NCBI GenBank assembly: GCA_002368605.1
Contig: DFEB01000020.1
Span: 1 to 43,041 of the forward strand
DNA from: Treponema sp. UBA3813
GTDB taxonomy: Bacteria; Spirochaetota; Spirochaetia; Treponematales; Treponemataceae
Reading direction: 5' to 3'
DNA: 43,041 nt
The position numbers were made by a program, and so were the translations under genes. Of the stretch, positions 1-7,888 are shown piece by piece (the first letter of the stretch is position 1; every line of letters starts with the position of its first letter). The notes beneath the pieces were generated by a model, which was not told the origin of the DNA, did not search any database, and saw only the letters and a list, made by a program, of their open reading frames with translations.

Positions 1-2
1 AG

Positions 3-65
3 ACTCTTCAGCGCAAAATGATGAAAAAGTCTCGCAAATCACACGATTCACGATCTGCTTACTAA
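3..65 (+). CDS. C-terminal end of an unidentified upstream gene (partial)
   Basis: The frame starting at base 3 is open to a TAA at 63-65 and encodes a basic tail ending in SHDSRSAY. A strong intrinsic terminator follows 6 bases later, which fits the end of a transcription unit. Only about 20 residues are visible and I cannot name the protein. The other two forward frames are less convincing: one stops at once and the other runs through the terminator. Confidence 0.4.
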   Translation, partial: TLQRKMMKKSRKSHDSRSAY

Positions 66-71
66 GTTCAG

Positions 72-102
72 AAAGCCTTCAGTTTACGCTGAAGGCTTTT
101 TT
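72..102 (+). terminator. Intrinsic terminator after the upstream gene
   Basis: An 11-bp perfect stem (AAAGCCTTCAG / CTGAAGGCTTT) encloses a 6-nt loop and runs into a T tract at 97-102. It separates the upstream gene from the pilZ promoter. Confidence 0.9.
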
Positions 103-118
103 ATTATACATGATTTTA

Positions 119-147
119 TTGACGACAAGCATTTTATAAGGTATTAT
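119..147 (+). promoter_or_regulatory. Sigma-70 type promoter of the PilZ gene
   Basis: TTGACG at 119-124 and TATTAT at 142-147 are separated by exactly 17 bp. The -10 box ends 7 nt before the ATG at 155, so transcription should begin at or within a base or two of the start codon. This predicts a leaderless or nearly leaderless mRNA. Confidence 0.7.
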
Positions 148-154
148 TAAGGGT

Positions 155-1093
155 ATGGGAATTGCGACAAGTCAACAGCTTACAAAATATTATGATCAAT
201 ACCGTGATACCGAAATTACTTTCACCAAGGATATCATTCGTGCGCTGGGGCTCGATCCGCGTCAGGTTTATGTAAAATGCAATGGCGGTCAGTGGCCATG
301 TATCATCAACTCAACATCTTTCCAGCATGCAAAAATCATTGTCGGCACAAAAGGTGGCGCTTTCCAGGCACTCGCCGTAAAGGATGCGCCAACCGCCAGT
401 ATTCGTTTTTGCTTCAATGAACAGGAAGACGATGGCATCATCACATTCCTGGTTTCATCTCGTGTTGCAGAAATTCGCCCATACATGAATTCAAAAGATT
501 TGGTTATCGTAACCTTGCAGTTTACTGCTCGTCCGCCAGATGACCTTATCGAAATCGTTGGCCGACTTCTTGAGGCAAATGCAAATGCTATCCGTCGTCG
601 GGAAGAGCGAGTCCTCATAAATGATGACAGCAAAAGAAAGCTCAACCTTGCAAAAGAAGAGTGTAATGTCATCGTCCAAAGCGTTCCCCGTCATTGCGTA
701 GTCCGTGATTTATCATTCTCCGGTGCGCGAGTCATTCTCATTGGCCTTTCGCAGTATCTTACCGGCAAAGAGGCAATTCTTCGTCTTGAATTTAACGAAC
801 CGAGCGAAATAATTTCCGTGCGGGGTTCAATCGTTTCAGCAGATTTGATTCAGGGGCGAAAAGATGTCTGCATTGCAAGCATCAAATTCGATGAGGCAGC
901 TCTTCCGCTTTCGTTCAAAATGCACCTGAACGGCTATCTGACGAGCGTTCGCAAAACGCAGCTTTCAGCCTCAGAGCAGCTCGCTCAAAAGGTCGCGGAG
1001 CAACAGCAACAACAGGCAGTGGCTCAGGAAGCACAGCCAGAAGAACAAGCTCCGACCCCGGCAGCACCAGAGCAGGTTGCCCCTCAGGCATAA
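155..1093 (+). CDS. PilZ-domain cyclic-di-GMP receptor (PlzA-like)
   Basis: A cytoplasmic 312-residue protein likely to bind cyclic di-GMP and pass the signal to motility or envelope functions. The N-terminal half (about 1-140) resembles the PilZN-type region that precedes PilZ in spirochetal PlzA proteins. The PilZ domain follows, with the arginine motif RRREER at about 147-152 and DLSFSG at 185-190, matching the RxxxR and D/NxSxxG c-di-GMP contacts. The last 40 residues are rich in Gln, Ala and Pro and are probably disordered. The ATG at 155 lies directly behind a consensus promoter; the AAGGG before it is too close to act as a normal ribosome binding site. A TPR gene follows 46 bp later with its own RBS, probably in the same transcript. 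Confidence 0.85.
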   Translation: MGIATSQQLTKYYDQYRDTEITFTKDIIRALGLDPRQVYVKCNGGQWPCIINSTSFQHAKIIVGTKGGAFQALAVKDAPTASIRFCFNEQEDDGIITFLVSSRVAEIRPYMNSKDLVIVTLQFTARPPDDLIEIVGRLLEANANAIRRREERVLINDDSKRKLNLAKEECNVIVQSVPRHCVVRDLSFSGARVILIGLSQYLTGKEAILRLEFNEPSEIISVRGSIVSADLIQGRKDVCIASIKFDEAALPLSFKMHLNGYLTSVRKTQLSASEQLAQKVAEQQQQQAVAQEAQPEEQAPTPAAPEQVAPQA

Positions 1094-1139
1094 AAAGCCT
1101 TATTTCGATAGCGCAGTCTTCGCATTTTCAGGAGTTTTT

Positions 1140-2285
1140 ATGAATCCCGTTTCTCCCTTGGACTCAGTTTATTTTATCAATATTCCAGAAGATTTTTCTC
1201 TCTCAGATAAAGCTTTCCACCTCGATACAACGATTCCCCTACCAGTGCAAAAAAAATATGAGGATGCGCCCGGCACCTTCGACATGAAATCCCTCACCGA
1301 GGAGCAGATTCTTGCAGGTCTGCTCACAATCATGGCTTATAACCCCAAAAACGAGCATATTCTCTATTACCGCTCGATTTTAAAGCACGCCCGCCCCAAC
1401 CTCAAAAAAGAACTGGGAGAGGCGGCAATCCTTAAAGCCAAAAACGAAGATTTCGACCTTGCCGAAGAGATTTTCCGCGCCCTTCATGGCTTTGATCCTG
1501 AAGACATGACCATCGTTCTCAATATGGCCCTTTTCTTTGACCAGCGGGCAGACTCATACCGCCGTTCGGGTCTTCATGATGATGCAGACGCTTATGACGA
1601 GGACGCCCAGAACTATTACAGGGAAGCTTTAGATGCGGAGCCTGTCTTGCCCGACGCTTTCTTCAATGCAGGTTTTTTCTACCTCAAAAAGCGGGAATAC
1701 AAAAAGGCAAAAGATGTATTTGAAACTTACCTTGCCCTCACCTGCGATGTAAAAGATGAAGAACTGGGCGAAAACGGCATTTACAAAAAGAATCGGGCTC
1801 AGCAGGTTTTAAATGACATCTCAAATCGCAATATGGACGATGACCACTTTAAGGCGGCCTATGATTTAATCAACCGTGGTGAAGAAGAAAAAGGCCTGGA
1901 AGAAATCCGCAACTTCATCGAAAAAAATCCGAGCGTATGGAACGCATGGTTCATGTTGGGCTGGGGAATGAGAAAACTCGGTCGTTTCAGCGAGGCAAAA
2001 ATGGCCTTTGAAAAGGCTCTCACTCTCGAAGGCGGCGAAACCAGCGACACTTACAATGAACTTTCAATCTGTCTTTTGGAATCAGGTGACATAAAGGGCG
2101 CGAAAAAACTTTTGGAAAAAGCACTGGTCAAGGACAGCGAGAACACAAAGATTATCTCGAATCTGGGCTATATCGCCCTTAAAGAGGGAGACCCAGGCAT
2201 GGCGGCAGGCTACTTCCAGACCGTCCTTGAAATCGACCCTGACGACAAAATCGCGGCCATGGAACTTGCCAAATTAGACATTTAA
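1140..2285 (+). CDS. Tetratricopeptide repeat protein
   Basis: A 381-residue protein without signal peptide or membrane segment. Several TPR units can be seen from about residue 85 to the end: regularly spaced A/G/Y/F/A/P positions, for example around NAWFMLGWGMRKLGRFSEA and SNLGYIALKEGDPGMAAGYF. TPR arrays serve as protein-protein scaffolds; the partner cannot be inferred. The ATG at 1140 is chosen because AGGAG at 1130-1134 sits 5-6 nt upstream; an in-frame upstream start at 1077 would overlap pilZ and has no RBS. The 46-bp gap from pilZ and the lack of a terminator suggest one operon, so the function may be tied to c-di-GMP signalling. Confidence 0.8.
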   Translation: MNPVSPLDSVYFINIPEDFSLSDKAFHLDTTIPLPVQKKYEDAPGTFDMKSLTEEQILAGLLTIMAYNPKNEHILYYRSILKHARPNLKKELGEAAILKAKNEDFDLAEEIFRALHGFDPEDMTIVLNMALFFDQRADSYRRSGLHDDADAYDEDAQNYYREALDAEPVLPDAFFNAGFFYLKKREYKKAKDVFETYLALTCDVKDEELGENGIYKKNRAQQVLNDISNRNMDDDHFKAAYDLINRGEEEKGLEEIRNFIEKNPSVWNAWFMLGWGMRKLGRFSEAKMAFEKALTLEGGETSDTYNELSICLLESGDIKGAKKLLEKALVKDSENTKIISNLGYIALKEGDPGMAAGYFQTVLEIDPDDKIAAMELAKLDI

Positions 2286-2301
2286 ATTAAAAATTATAGA
2301 G

Positions 2302-2655
2302 CTAGAGTTTTTTCCACTCGCTCACCACAAAAATTCCGTCTTTAAGTACATTCGGCGCATTCTTATGAGATTTTTCAATTCGTCCTATAAGCTCAAGCAT
2401 ATTACCTTGTGCTGCCTCAATGTCCTTGAGCGTAAATGAAGAATTTTCCTCAACTTGAATCGTGTAAACATAACCATCAACGGTTTCAAAACCCGCAAAT
2501 TCAAAAGGAACATTGCCGTAATATTTTATATGCCCGACAGCCGTTTGCGGCGCAAGCCCGCCAAAAGGAAAAACAGCTATCGAGCAAAAAAACACAAGAA
2601 AAAGCAGGCAGATTTTCTTGCAGGTGCTTTTTGTTTTGAAAAACATGATTTCCAT
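2302..2655 (-). CDS. Small exported protein of unknown function
   Basis: A 117-residue protein with a long hydrophobic N-terminal segment (about 12-35) after a lysine-rich stretch, so it is probably exported. The mature part contains a compact region starting near GHIKYYGNVPFEFAGFET, which may be a small beta-rich domain. I recognise no family. Translation starts 10 nt after the stop of the M30 protease gene, with AGGCGG in front of the ATG, so the two genes are probably co-transcribed. It converges with the TPR gene, with only 16 bp between the stop codons and no clear terminator. Confidence 0.65.
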   Translation of the reverse strand: MEIMFFKTKSTCKKICLLFLVFFCSIAVFPFGGLAPQTAVGHIKYYGNVPFEFAGFETVDGYVYTIQVEENSSFTLKDIEAAQGNMLELIGRIEKSHKNAPNVLKDGIFVVSEWKKL

Positions 2656-2665
2656 CTTTTACCGC

Positions 2666-4453
2666 CTATTTTATATAAAGAAAGAGCTTCATTCCAGGTT
2701 TTGTGACTCCGGATTTTGTGACAAAATTAAGAGTGTAAGACGAATCTGAAAAATCATTTGAAAAACTTTTAACACGCGTAAGAAGTGTTCCGTATTCAGC
2801 AGGGAAGCTTTTAAGATAGGTTCCGGTTTGATAAACTATCGGTCCAAGTTCAGAGTATTCCGGATCAAAACACCTCTTCTCAGTAACACTCGAAGACATA
2901 TCATAAAGGGAATTTTTTTTCCAAAGGTTTATCGCCTTCATGGGATAATTGTACCCCGAATAAGAAAGACTGCTTGCCGCATCCTTATTGAATGTATAGG
3001 TTGAATCTTTACCAAAGCAGGCTTTTACAAATTGGGCAAATAAATCATCAAATGTATAATTCCCATTGTTTAACTTATTAACCGCCGCAACAATACATTC
3101 ATTGTTGGTGTAGTCATTTTCCATCATTTCTTTAACTAGAGCCGCCCCTCCATACTGCCGGCAAAGCCATGCACCAAAAGCATAAGCATTTGCGTAAGAC
3201 TGTGTCGTTGTTGAAGGGCTTTCGGAATTATACTCACGAATTCCGGTCAATGTATATGAAGTGACAAAACTCTGCAAACGCGCTTTTGGCGAATCTTTGT
3301 CCTCAAGACCTAAAAATTCCTGCATCATATCTTCACAGAGCATAGAAAACATTTCATTGAAATTCGTGTCTGAGTCTTTTCCTTTTGACATCTTTTTTAC
3401 GCTATAATGAATCATGTGCTGGAATTCATGAGCTAAAGTGGAGATTGTATCATCATACTTATTATTTAAAAAATACGAATCAATATAAAAATACTTTCCT
3501 TCGTTGGAATATGAATTAAGATTATCACTCGTGTCCACAAGCTTGTGTAAATCATCATCATTTGGATAATAATCTCTGGGCGCAAAAAAACCAAGAACCT
3601 TTCCTTGATCTGCGTCACCATACAAGTCATAAATAACAATGTTGACCTTCGTTCCAGTGTCGCTTAAATAATCCATTTCGAAAAGCTCAAAATATATAGT
3701 ATTTCCCCTTACGACTGGATAATAAATTTTATCAGATTCATTTCCATAAACATTGCGGACAAGAGGATAAAGGCTTTTAAATTTTTCTGCAATTTTTTTG
3801 GCAAAGTCGGTATTGACTTTTGTACCAGCTGATGTTTCATCGTAATAATCGTCTAAAACCCATACATTGCAAGTTTCATTACAAGCCCGGAGGGTTGCTT
3901 CCTTTTTAACAGGATTTCCAGCGCTATCGTCTTCCAGAGAAACATAAAGAGTCTTTGTTGAGCCTACGGTATCAGTAAGCTGTGTGACTTTTGAATTACT
4001 GGAAGCTGGATTGTCAATAGTTCTTGCAGAGGAAGAAACGGAAATATTTGGAGGAGTAAAGTTAAGTTCTGAATGACAAATATAATTATCTGATGAAAAA
4101 GAATCAAAAGTCGGCAGAAGCGCAGTGACATCTGCCCCAACAAGGCTTCTGTCGCCTGTAGAATCTATGGCAATTTTTGTATAATTTTCTCCATTTATTG
4201 CAGTCCCCGAAGTGTTCACTGTGGCACAATAAATCTTCTTTCCGCTAAGATTGCCTGTGATTGTGACTGATTTTACATTTTCTTCTACCACAAAAGTATC
4301 ATTTTCTGAAGTATCCCAAGCCACAGATTTTGTAAGAGAAACTGAAGAAGCACCGTTTCCGCTATCACCAGATGAGCCACCGCCGTCCGCTCCTGCGCAA
4401 GAATAGAATAACAGAAACGAAACAAACAGGAAAATGGCAGAAACTTTTTTCAT
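2666..4453 (-). CDS. Lipoprotein metalloprotease, peptidase M30 (hyicolysin) family
   Basis: A 595-residue secreted or surface-anchored zinc protease. The N-terminus has a signal segment ending in a lipobox (YSC, Cys19), followed by a Gly/Ser-rich linker. The catalytic motif HEFQH lies at about 342-346 inside LAHEFQHMIHY, the form characteristic of M30 hyicolysin-like peptidases. The N-terminal 200 residues may be a beta-rich accessory region. The ATG at 4453 is preferred over a TTG two codons upstream because GGGAG at 4460-4464 is 6 nt away. A good promoter overlaps the end of the preceding gene, so it can be expressed independently. Likely role: breakdown of host or environmental proteins; the substrate is unknown. 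Confidence 0.85.
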   Translation of the reverse strand: MKKVSAIFLFVSFLLFYSCAGADGGGSSGDSGNGASSVSLTKSVAWDTSENDTFVVEENVKSVTITGNLSGKKIYCATVNTSGTAINGENYTKIAIDSTGDRSLVGADVTALLPTFDSFSSDNYICHSELNFTPPNISVSSSARTIDNPASSNSKVTQLTDTVGSTKTLYVSLEDDSAGNPVKKEATLRACNETCNVWVLDDYYDETSAGTKVNTDFAKKIAEKFKSLYPLVRNVYGNESDKIYYPVVRGNTIYFELFEMDYLSDTGTKVNIVIYDLYGDADQGKVLGFFAPRDYYPNDDDLHKLVDTSDNLNSYSNEGKYFYIDSYFLNNKYDDTISTLAHEFQHMIHYSVKKMSKGKDSDTNFNEMFSMLCEDMMQEFLGLEDKDSPKARLQSFVTSYTLTGIREYNSESPSTTTQSYANAYAFGAWLCRQYGGAALVKEMMENDYTNNECIVAAVNKLNNGNYTFDDLFAQFVKACFGKDSTYTFNKDAASSLSYSGYNYPMKAINLWKKNSLYDMSSSVTEKRCFDPEYSELGPIVYQTGTYLKSFPAEYGTLLTRVKSFSNDFSDSSYTLNFVTKSGVTKPGMKLFLYIK

Positions 4454-4470
4454 AAACAACTCCCGAATTC

Positions 4471-4498
4471 ATTATAGGAGATGTATGTCAAAAGTCAA
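4471..4498 (-). promoter_or_regulatory. Promoter of the M30 protease gene
   Basis: On the minus strand TTGACT (4493-4498) and TATAAT (4471-4476) are 16 bp apart. The site overlaps the last codons of the DUF192 gene. Unlike many genes in this window, the start codon is about 17 nt downstream of the -10 box and has a proper GGGAG ribosome binding site. Confidence 0.7.
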
Positions 4499-4961
4499 GT
4501 CGAAGCTTGTCCCCGACTTTAACATTCACTTTGCCAAACCAGCCCTGCGGAACCTCAAGGGCATATAAAACTTTCGTTGAACTAGTTACATTCGCAAGGC
4601 TAAATGGTGTCATGTCAAGAATATCTCGGATTTTTCCGTTTTTATCGATATAGGCAATTGAAAGGGGATGCGGGGTGTTTTTCATCCAAAAATCAAGAAT
4701 CTGCTCTTTTTCAAAGATAAATAACATTCCTGTTCCATCGGGAATGTTCTGGCGAAACATAAAACCGTTTTTTCGCTCTTCAAAGGTTGCGGCCACTTCT
4801 GCCTTTACGACTATTTCTTTTTTTTCGGAATTAACTAGCGTAAGTTTTTTGACAGGAAGCTTTGTTTTTGGCGAGCAAGAAGAAGAAAAAAGAGTAAGGA
4901 ACAGAAATGAAAACAGAAAGAAAAAATTCCGTATTTTGAAGATTCTAAAAGCACTATTCAT
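4488..4961 (-). CDS. DUF192 family lipoprotein
   Basis: A 157-residue protein with a Phe-rich signal segment and a probable lipobox (SSSC, Cys29), so it is likely anchored outside the cytoplasmic membrane. The rest matches the DUF192/COG1430 fold: an Arg/Met-rich GFMFRQ segment, GTGMLFIFE, FWMKNT, PLSIAYID and the closing VKVGDKLRL. The biochemical role of DUF192 proteins is not established. It starts 23 nt after the stop of the preceding minus-strand gene and ends inside the M30 promoter. The RBS is weak, so translation may depend on the upstream gene. Confidence 0.8.
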   Translation of the reverse strand: MNSAFRIFKIRNFFFLFSFLFLTLFSSSCSPKTKLPVKKLTLVNSEKKEIVVKAEVAATFEERKNGFMFRQNIPDGTGMLFIFEKEQILDFWMKNTPHPLSIAYIDKNGKIRDILDMTPFSLANVTSSTKVLYALEVPQGWFGKVNVKVGDKLRLDF

Positions 4962-4984
4962 CTGAGTTTGTCCGAGTCTTATAG

Positions 4985-5512
4985 CTACAGCGAATCCAAA
5001 AATTCATCTCTGGCATTTTCGGCGGCGGTTTGCTGAACATTTGAAGAATTTTTTTTACTCTCAAAAGTTTTTGCATCCACATATTTGAGGGTAAGGGGTT
5101 TTTCAAGAGAAAGAATTACATCACCATCCCGCCACACCGATTTTTGCGGGGAAAGCTCACTGGGAGTTCCGTATTTTTCACAGAGTTTTGAGAAAACCGA
5201 ATAGTGGTCGATTTTGCTTCTGTCAAGGTTGAGGGTGATTATATAAAGTTTATCGCTCGCAAACTGAAACCAGCATCTCTCTAAAAAAGAAAATCCGAAC
5301 TGAGAGCCATCGGTCTCAATGAGAAACTGCCCGTCTGAAGGAGAGAGAGAGACATCCCTATCACCACGATAACCAAACTGATGGTCTTTTTTAAGCGCTT
5401 CTTTTAATGAGTCGATGTCCATGCCGAGGCGTGCGCTGGAATATCCATTTGGAAGTGGAAAAATCTGAAGAGAAAGAAAAAGAAAGACACAAAAAGCAAG
5501 CAATTTTTTCAT
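4985..5512 (-). CDS. Exported protein of unknown function
   Basis: A 175-residue protein starting MKKLLAFCVFLFLSLQIF, a clear signal peptide ending near PLPNG. The mature part has a pattern seen in small periplasmic proteins that compare a stored and a computed value (LGMDIDSLKEALKKD, then beta strands and KLCEKYGTPSEL), but I cannot assign a family. The ATG at 5512 is chosen because it begins 2 nt after the TAA of the CRP-like gene and opens directly into the signal peptide; a longer upstream reading would lie inside the regulator gene. No Shine-Dalgarno is visible, which suggests translational coupling to the regulator. Confidence 0.7.
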   Translation of the reverse strand: MKKLLAFCVFLFLSLQIFPLPNGYSSARLGMDIDSLKEALKKDHQFGYRGDRDVSLSPSDGQFLIETDGSQFGFSFLERCWFQFASDKLYIITLNLDRSKIDHYSVFSKLCEKYGTPSELSPQKSVWRDGDVILSLEKPLTLKYVDAKTFESKKNSSNVQQTAAENARDEFLDSL

Positions 5513-5514
5513 TT

Positions 5515-6720
5515 TTATACCGATTGAGCAAGCGATCTTGCAGCTTGTTTGCGATAAAAGGCAGCCTGTTTGACAAGCTCTGAGCAATCAGGAATAAAGA
5601 CTTTGCCCTTTTCGAGTTTAACGAGAGAACTGCTTGAGAATGAGTACAAAGAGCGGGCCTGTTCCTGCTTCGTAAGACCGCACATTGTAGCGACATCATC
5701 AAGAGTAAGATTTGTCTGATACTGCGTGCCTTTTGCCAGGCTAATGCGCATTTTTTCAACTTCAAGGGCAAGAATATCAATCATCTTTGCGACCGGATTT
5801 GAACGGAGCAGAGAATTTGCCAGCTGACGGTGCATAGACCAGAGACGCTCTGAGAATGTCGTCGTAAGTTTTGCAATCAACTGGGGCTGAGTTGAGACCA
5901 TCTGATTGAAGTTGGACTTGTTGATTGTCATAAGGGTGCAATCTTCTTTTGCGATTGCCGTTGCTGAACGAGGCTTGTTCTCAAGCAATGCCATCTCACC
6001 AAACATGTCACCTTTTTTAAGAACCGCAAGTGTGACTTCCGTGCCATCCACAATCTTTGAGATTTTAACAGAACCAGTTTGAATGACAAACATGTCCGCG
6101 CCAGACTGAGACTCAGAGAAAATCATTGTTTCCCGCGGATAATTTCGCAGCAAATCCTGAGTGGGCTCAAGGAAAACAGCTCTGCTTGTTTTTTTGAGAA
6201 CTGCTATACGGCGGAGTGCTTTCTTGGCATTGTCGCCTTCTCTTTGAGTCTTTACATATTGATAATAGGCATAAAATGCTATGTCGTATTGCTGAATGTT
6301 ATCGTAATACTCTGCGACACGGAAAATATGGTCAGGTTCATCAGCAGAAGAATTGTTTAGGGTTTGCTTCATGAGCATTTCATTTAACTCACGCATTCGT
6401 TTTGCAAAAGTACGGATAATCTTCATAGCTACGGCGGAGTTTTTTTCGATAAGAGCCGGATATTGATCATGGCGAACGGCAATACAAACAACATCGGACA
6501 TTGCCATAACGGTCTCAATCTGAGATCGCTGAGCCATACAGGAAATAACGCCGATGAAGTCACCAGGACCAAGAACCTGATTTTCTGCTCCAGGAATCAA
6601 GGTTTGATGAAAGACTTTGACATGCCCGCTCTGAATAATATAAAAGCAGTCAGCGATTTCTTTGCCTTCGATAAGGATATAAGTATCTTTTCTGAAATTA
6701 ACAAATGATAACTGAAGCAA
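5515..6720 (-). CDS. CRP/FNR-like regulator with two cyclic-nucleotide-binding domains
   Basis: About 401 residues. The first cNMP-binding fold spans roughly 1-115 (YILIEGKEIADCFYIIQSG) but lacks the Arg-Ser/Thr phosphate contact. A helical linker follows. The second cNMP domain has an intact phosphate-binding cassette, FGEMALLENKPRSATA, typical of nucleotide binders. The C-terminus (TLDDVATMCGLTKQEQARSL) is a CRP-like helix-turn-helix, so DNA binding is expected. A TTG at 6720 is taken as the start: CGGGG lies 7 nt upstream and a good promoter is centred further up; the longer TTG start at 6753 would lie upstream of the -10 box. The gene reads straight into an exported protein gene. Confidence 0.8.
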   Translation of the reverse strand: MLQLSFVNFRKDTYILIEGKEIADCFYIIQSGHVKVFHQTLIPGAENQVLGPGDFIGVISCMAQRSQIETVMAMSDVVCIAVRHDQYPALIEKNSAVAMKIIRTFAKRMRELNEMLMKQTLNNSSADEPDHIFRVAEYYDNIQQYDIAFYAYYQYVKTQREGDNAKKALRRIAVLKKTSRAVFLEPTQDLLRNYPRETMIFSESQSGADMFVIQTGSVKISKIVDGTEVTLAVLKKGDMFGEMALLENKPRSATAIAKEDCTLMTINKSNFNQMVSTQPQLIAKLTTTFSERLWSMHRQLANSLLRSNPVAKMIDILALEVEKMRISLAKGTQYQTNLTLDDVATMCGLTKQEQARSLYSFSSSSLVKLEKGKVFIPDCSELVKQAAFYRKQAARSLAQSV

Positions 6721-6741
6721 TTTTAATCCCCGTTTAATGAA

Positions 6742-6770
6742 ATTATAACGCAAAAACTAAAGGTTGTCTC
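6742..6770 (-). promoter_or_regulatory. Promoter of the CRP-like regulator
   Basis: TATAAT (6742-6747, minus strand) with GAGACA (6765-6770) 17 bp upstream. Its position rules out the 6753 start and supports the TTG at 6720 with its GGGG ribosome binding site. Confidence 0.6.
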
Positions 6771-6819
6771 TATTATATATCGTCAAAATAAAAATCTTGC
6801 TGAATAAAAATAGTTACTT

Positions 6820-7851
6820 TTATATGAACAGTATTTCATTCTCAAGGATGATGCCTTTTTTTTCGTATACAATCCGCTTCACTTGGTCAGAAAGATTTTT
6901 TATGTCTGCGGCCGTGGCCTTTTGCTCAGGATTGATGATGAAATTTCCGTGCCAGGGAGCGATTTGCGCGCCGCCCACAGAAAATCCCTTCAAGCCGCAC
7001 TCGTCGATTACCTTGCCTGCGATGATTCCGTGAGCAGCGTCGTTTTTAAATGCCGAGCCTGAGCTGGGAGCGCGGAAATGCCCCTTTTCTTTGCGCGAAG
7101 CCATGCATTGCTCTGATTTTTGAGTGTCAAATCCCGGCTTTAGGGCAAATTTTGCGGAGAGAATAATCTGTGGGAATCTGCGGGAATCTGCGGATTGAAA
7201 AGGAGATTTTTTGTAGCCCCAGTCAGATTCCTTCTTTTCGTAAACATGAATTTTGCCGTCAGTCAAATCAAAGTAGCGGACAGAAATCAAATTGTCACAG
7301 GCAGAAAGACCGAAACAGGTGGCATTCATGTAAAGCGCGCCGCCCACCGTTCCCGAAAGCCCCGTAAAGTCCTCAAAGCCCCCCAGATTTTCTTTTTTGC
7401 AGAAAGAAATCACGCTTCCCCAGCTAGATCCAGAATCAATTTGTACCTCACAGAGCTTTGAAGGGCACAGAGAGATTTCAGGATTAAGAAGTTTTTCCCT
7501 TTTAATCAGGCTCTCTGTGTACTCCGAGCCCTCTGTGAGGAATTTTATTTTATTCATTTTTCGAGTCGAAAGAACCGCATCAAGACCATCATCGCTGATT
7601 ATCACATTAGAGCCGCCGCCCAAAACAAAGAAACTTTTTATCCGCGTGCATCTGCGTTCATCAGCGTCTAATTTTTTTAATTCTTTTATCGCAAAAACAA
7701 GGCTCTCTTCATTCTCCGGCTCAAGAAAGATTTTCGCCTCGCCGCCTACATGCATGGTCGTGTGCTTTGCAAGGTTTTCGTTGAGTTTTACGCCGCCATT
7801 AAAATATTCGCTGTCATTGAAAAATTGTGCAATTTGGTCTATAGTTTTCAT
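6820..7851 (-). CDS. murB: UDP-N-acetylenolpyruvoylglucosamine reductase, with repeat-derived insertions
   Basis: MurB reduces enolpyruvyl-UDP-GlcNAc to UDP-MurNAc with NADPH and FAD in peptidoglycan synthesis (cytoplasm). Visible landmarks are THTTMHVGGEAK-like N-terminus, the FAD loop VLGGGSNVIIS, GLSGTVGGALYMNA, the active-site serine region SSGSAFKND and the C-terminal Glu in IILENEILF. Length 343 residues is about 50 longer than usual. The excess maps to three repeat tracts: about residues 61-71, 104-136 and 220-229. Removing them gives about 290 residues. The ATG at 7851 follows TATAAT by 7 nt, so the mRNA is probably leaderless; the longer upstream frame would enter cysS. Function is probably kept, since all key motifs are intact. 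Confidence 0.9.
   Translation of the reverse strand: MKTIDQIAQFFNDSEYFNGGVKLNENLAKHTTMHVGGEAKIFLEPENEESLVFAIKELKKLDADERRCTRIKSFFVLGGGSNVIISDDGLDAVLSTRKMNKIKFLTEGSEYTESLIKREKLLNPEISLCPSKLCEVQIDSGSSWGSVISFCKKENLGGFEDFTGLSGTVGGALYMNATCFGLSACDNLISVRYFDLTDGKIHVYEKKESDWGYKKSPFQSADSRRFPQIILSAKFALKPGFDTQKSEQCMASRKEKGHFRAPSSGSAFKNDAAHGIIAGKVIDECGLKGFSVGGAQIAPWHGNFIINPEQKATAADIKNLSDQVKRIVYEKKGIILENEILFI
7165..7194. repeat. Three 10-bp units (AATCTGCGGG type) inside murB
   Basis: AATCTGTGGG, AATCTGCGGG and AATCTGCGGA follow each other without gap: exactly 30 bp, or 10 codons, encoding about residues 220-229 of MurB just after KKSPFQ, where MurB proteins normally go directly to the next strand. Confidence 0.75.
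7446..7540. repeat. 95-bp palindromic element inside murB
   Basis: Inverted arms 7446-7474 and 7511-7540 pair as CCTCACAGAG (outer 10 bp) and CACAGAGAG (inner 9 bp) around a 10-nt internal loop. The element encodes about 32 extra residues (104-136) between a strand ending STRKMNK and the conserved QIDSGSSWGSV. CACAGAG-type palindromes of this kind are known to me as intergenic repeats in several bacteria; here it is translated. Confidence 0.85.
7640..7669. repeat. Three 10-bp units (ATCNGCGTNN) inside murB
   Basis: ATCCGCGTGC, ATCTGCGTTC and ATCAGCGTCT in tandem, exactly 30 bp, encoding about residues 61-71 of MurB (LDADERRCTRI). It sits between the helix IKELKK and the strand FFVLGGG, which are usually adjacent. 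A related trio lies upstream of uvrB at 25209-25238. Confidence 0.75.
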
Positions 7852-7858
7852 CAGAAAT

Positions 7859-7864
7859 ATTATA
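7859..7864 (-). promoter_or_regulatory. -10 box of murB
   Basis: TATAAT on the minus strand, 7 nt upstream of the murB ATG; the -35 region (TTTCTA) is weak. The start codons of the divergent murB and cysS genes are only 37 bp apart, so the two promoters must overlap or lie within the neighbouring gene. Confidence 0.55.
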
Positions 7865-7888
7865 GAAAGAAAACAGGATTTTAGAAAT

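Noticed and set aside
1003-1078. Gln-rich tract of the PilZ protein as a repeat insertion
   Set aside because: It is a low-complexity C-terminal tail without palindrome or similarity to the other repeats.
6721-6753. Longer N-terminus of the CRP-like regulator from TTG 6753
   Set aside because: The TATAAT at 6742-6747 lies within that stretch, so it would not be transcribed; GGGG supports TTG 6720.
7397-7888. N-terminal extension of cysS by 164 codons
   Set aside because: It is antisense to murB, does not resemble CysRS, and the usual CysRS start fits ATG 7889.
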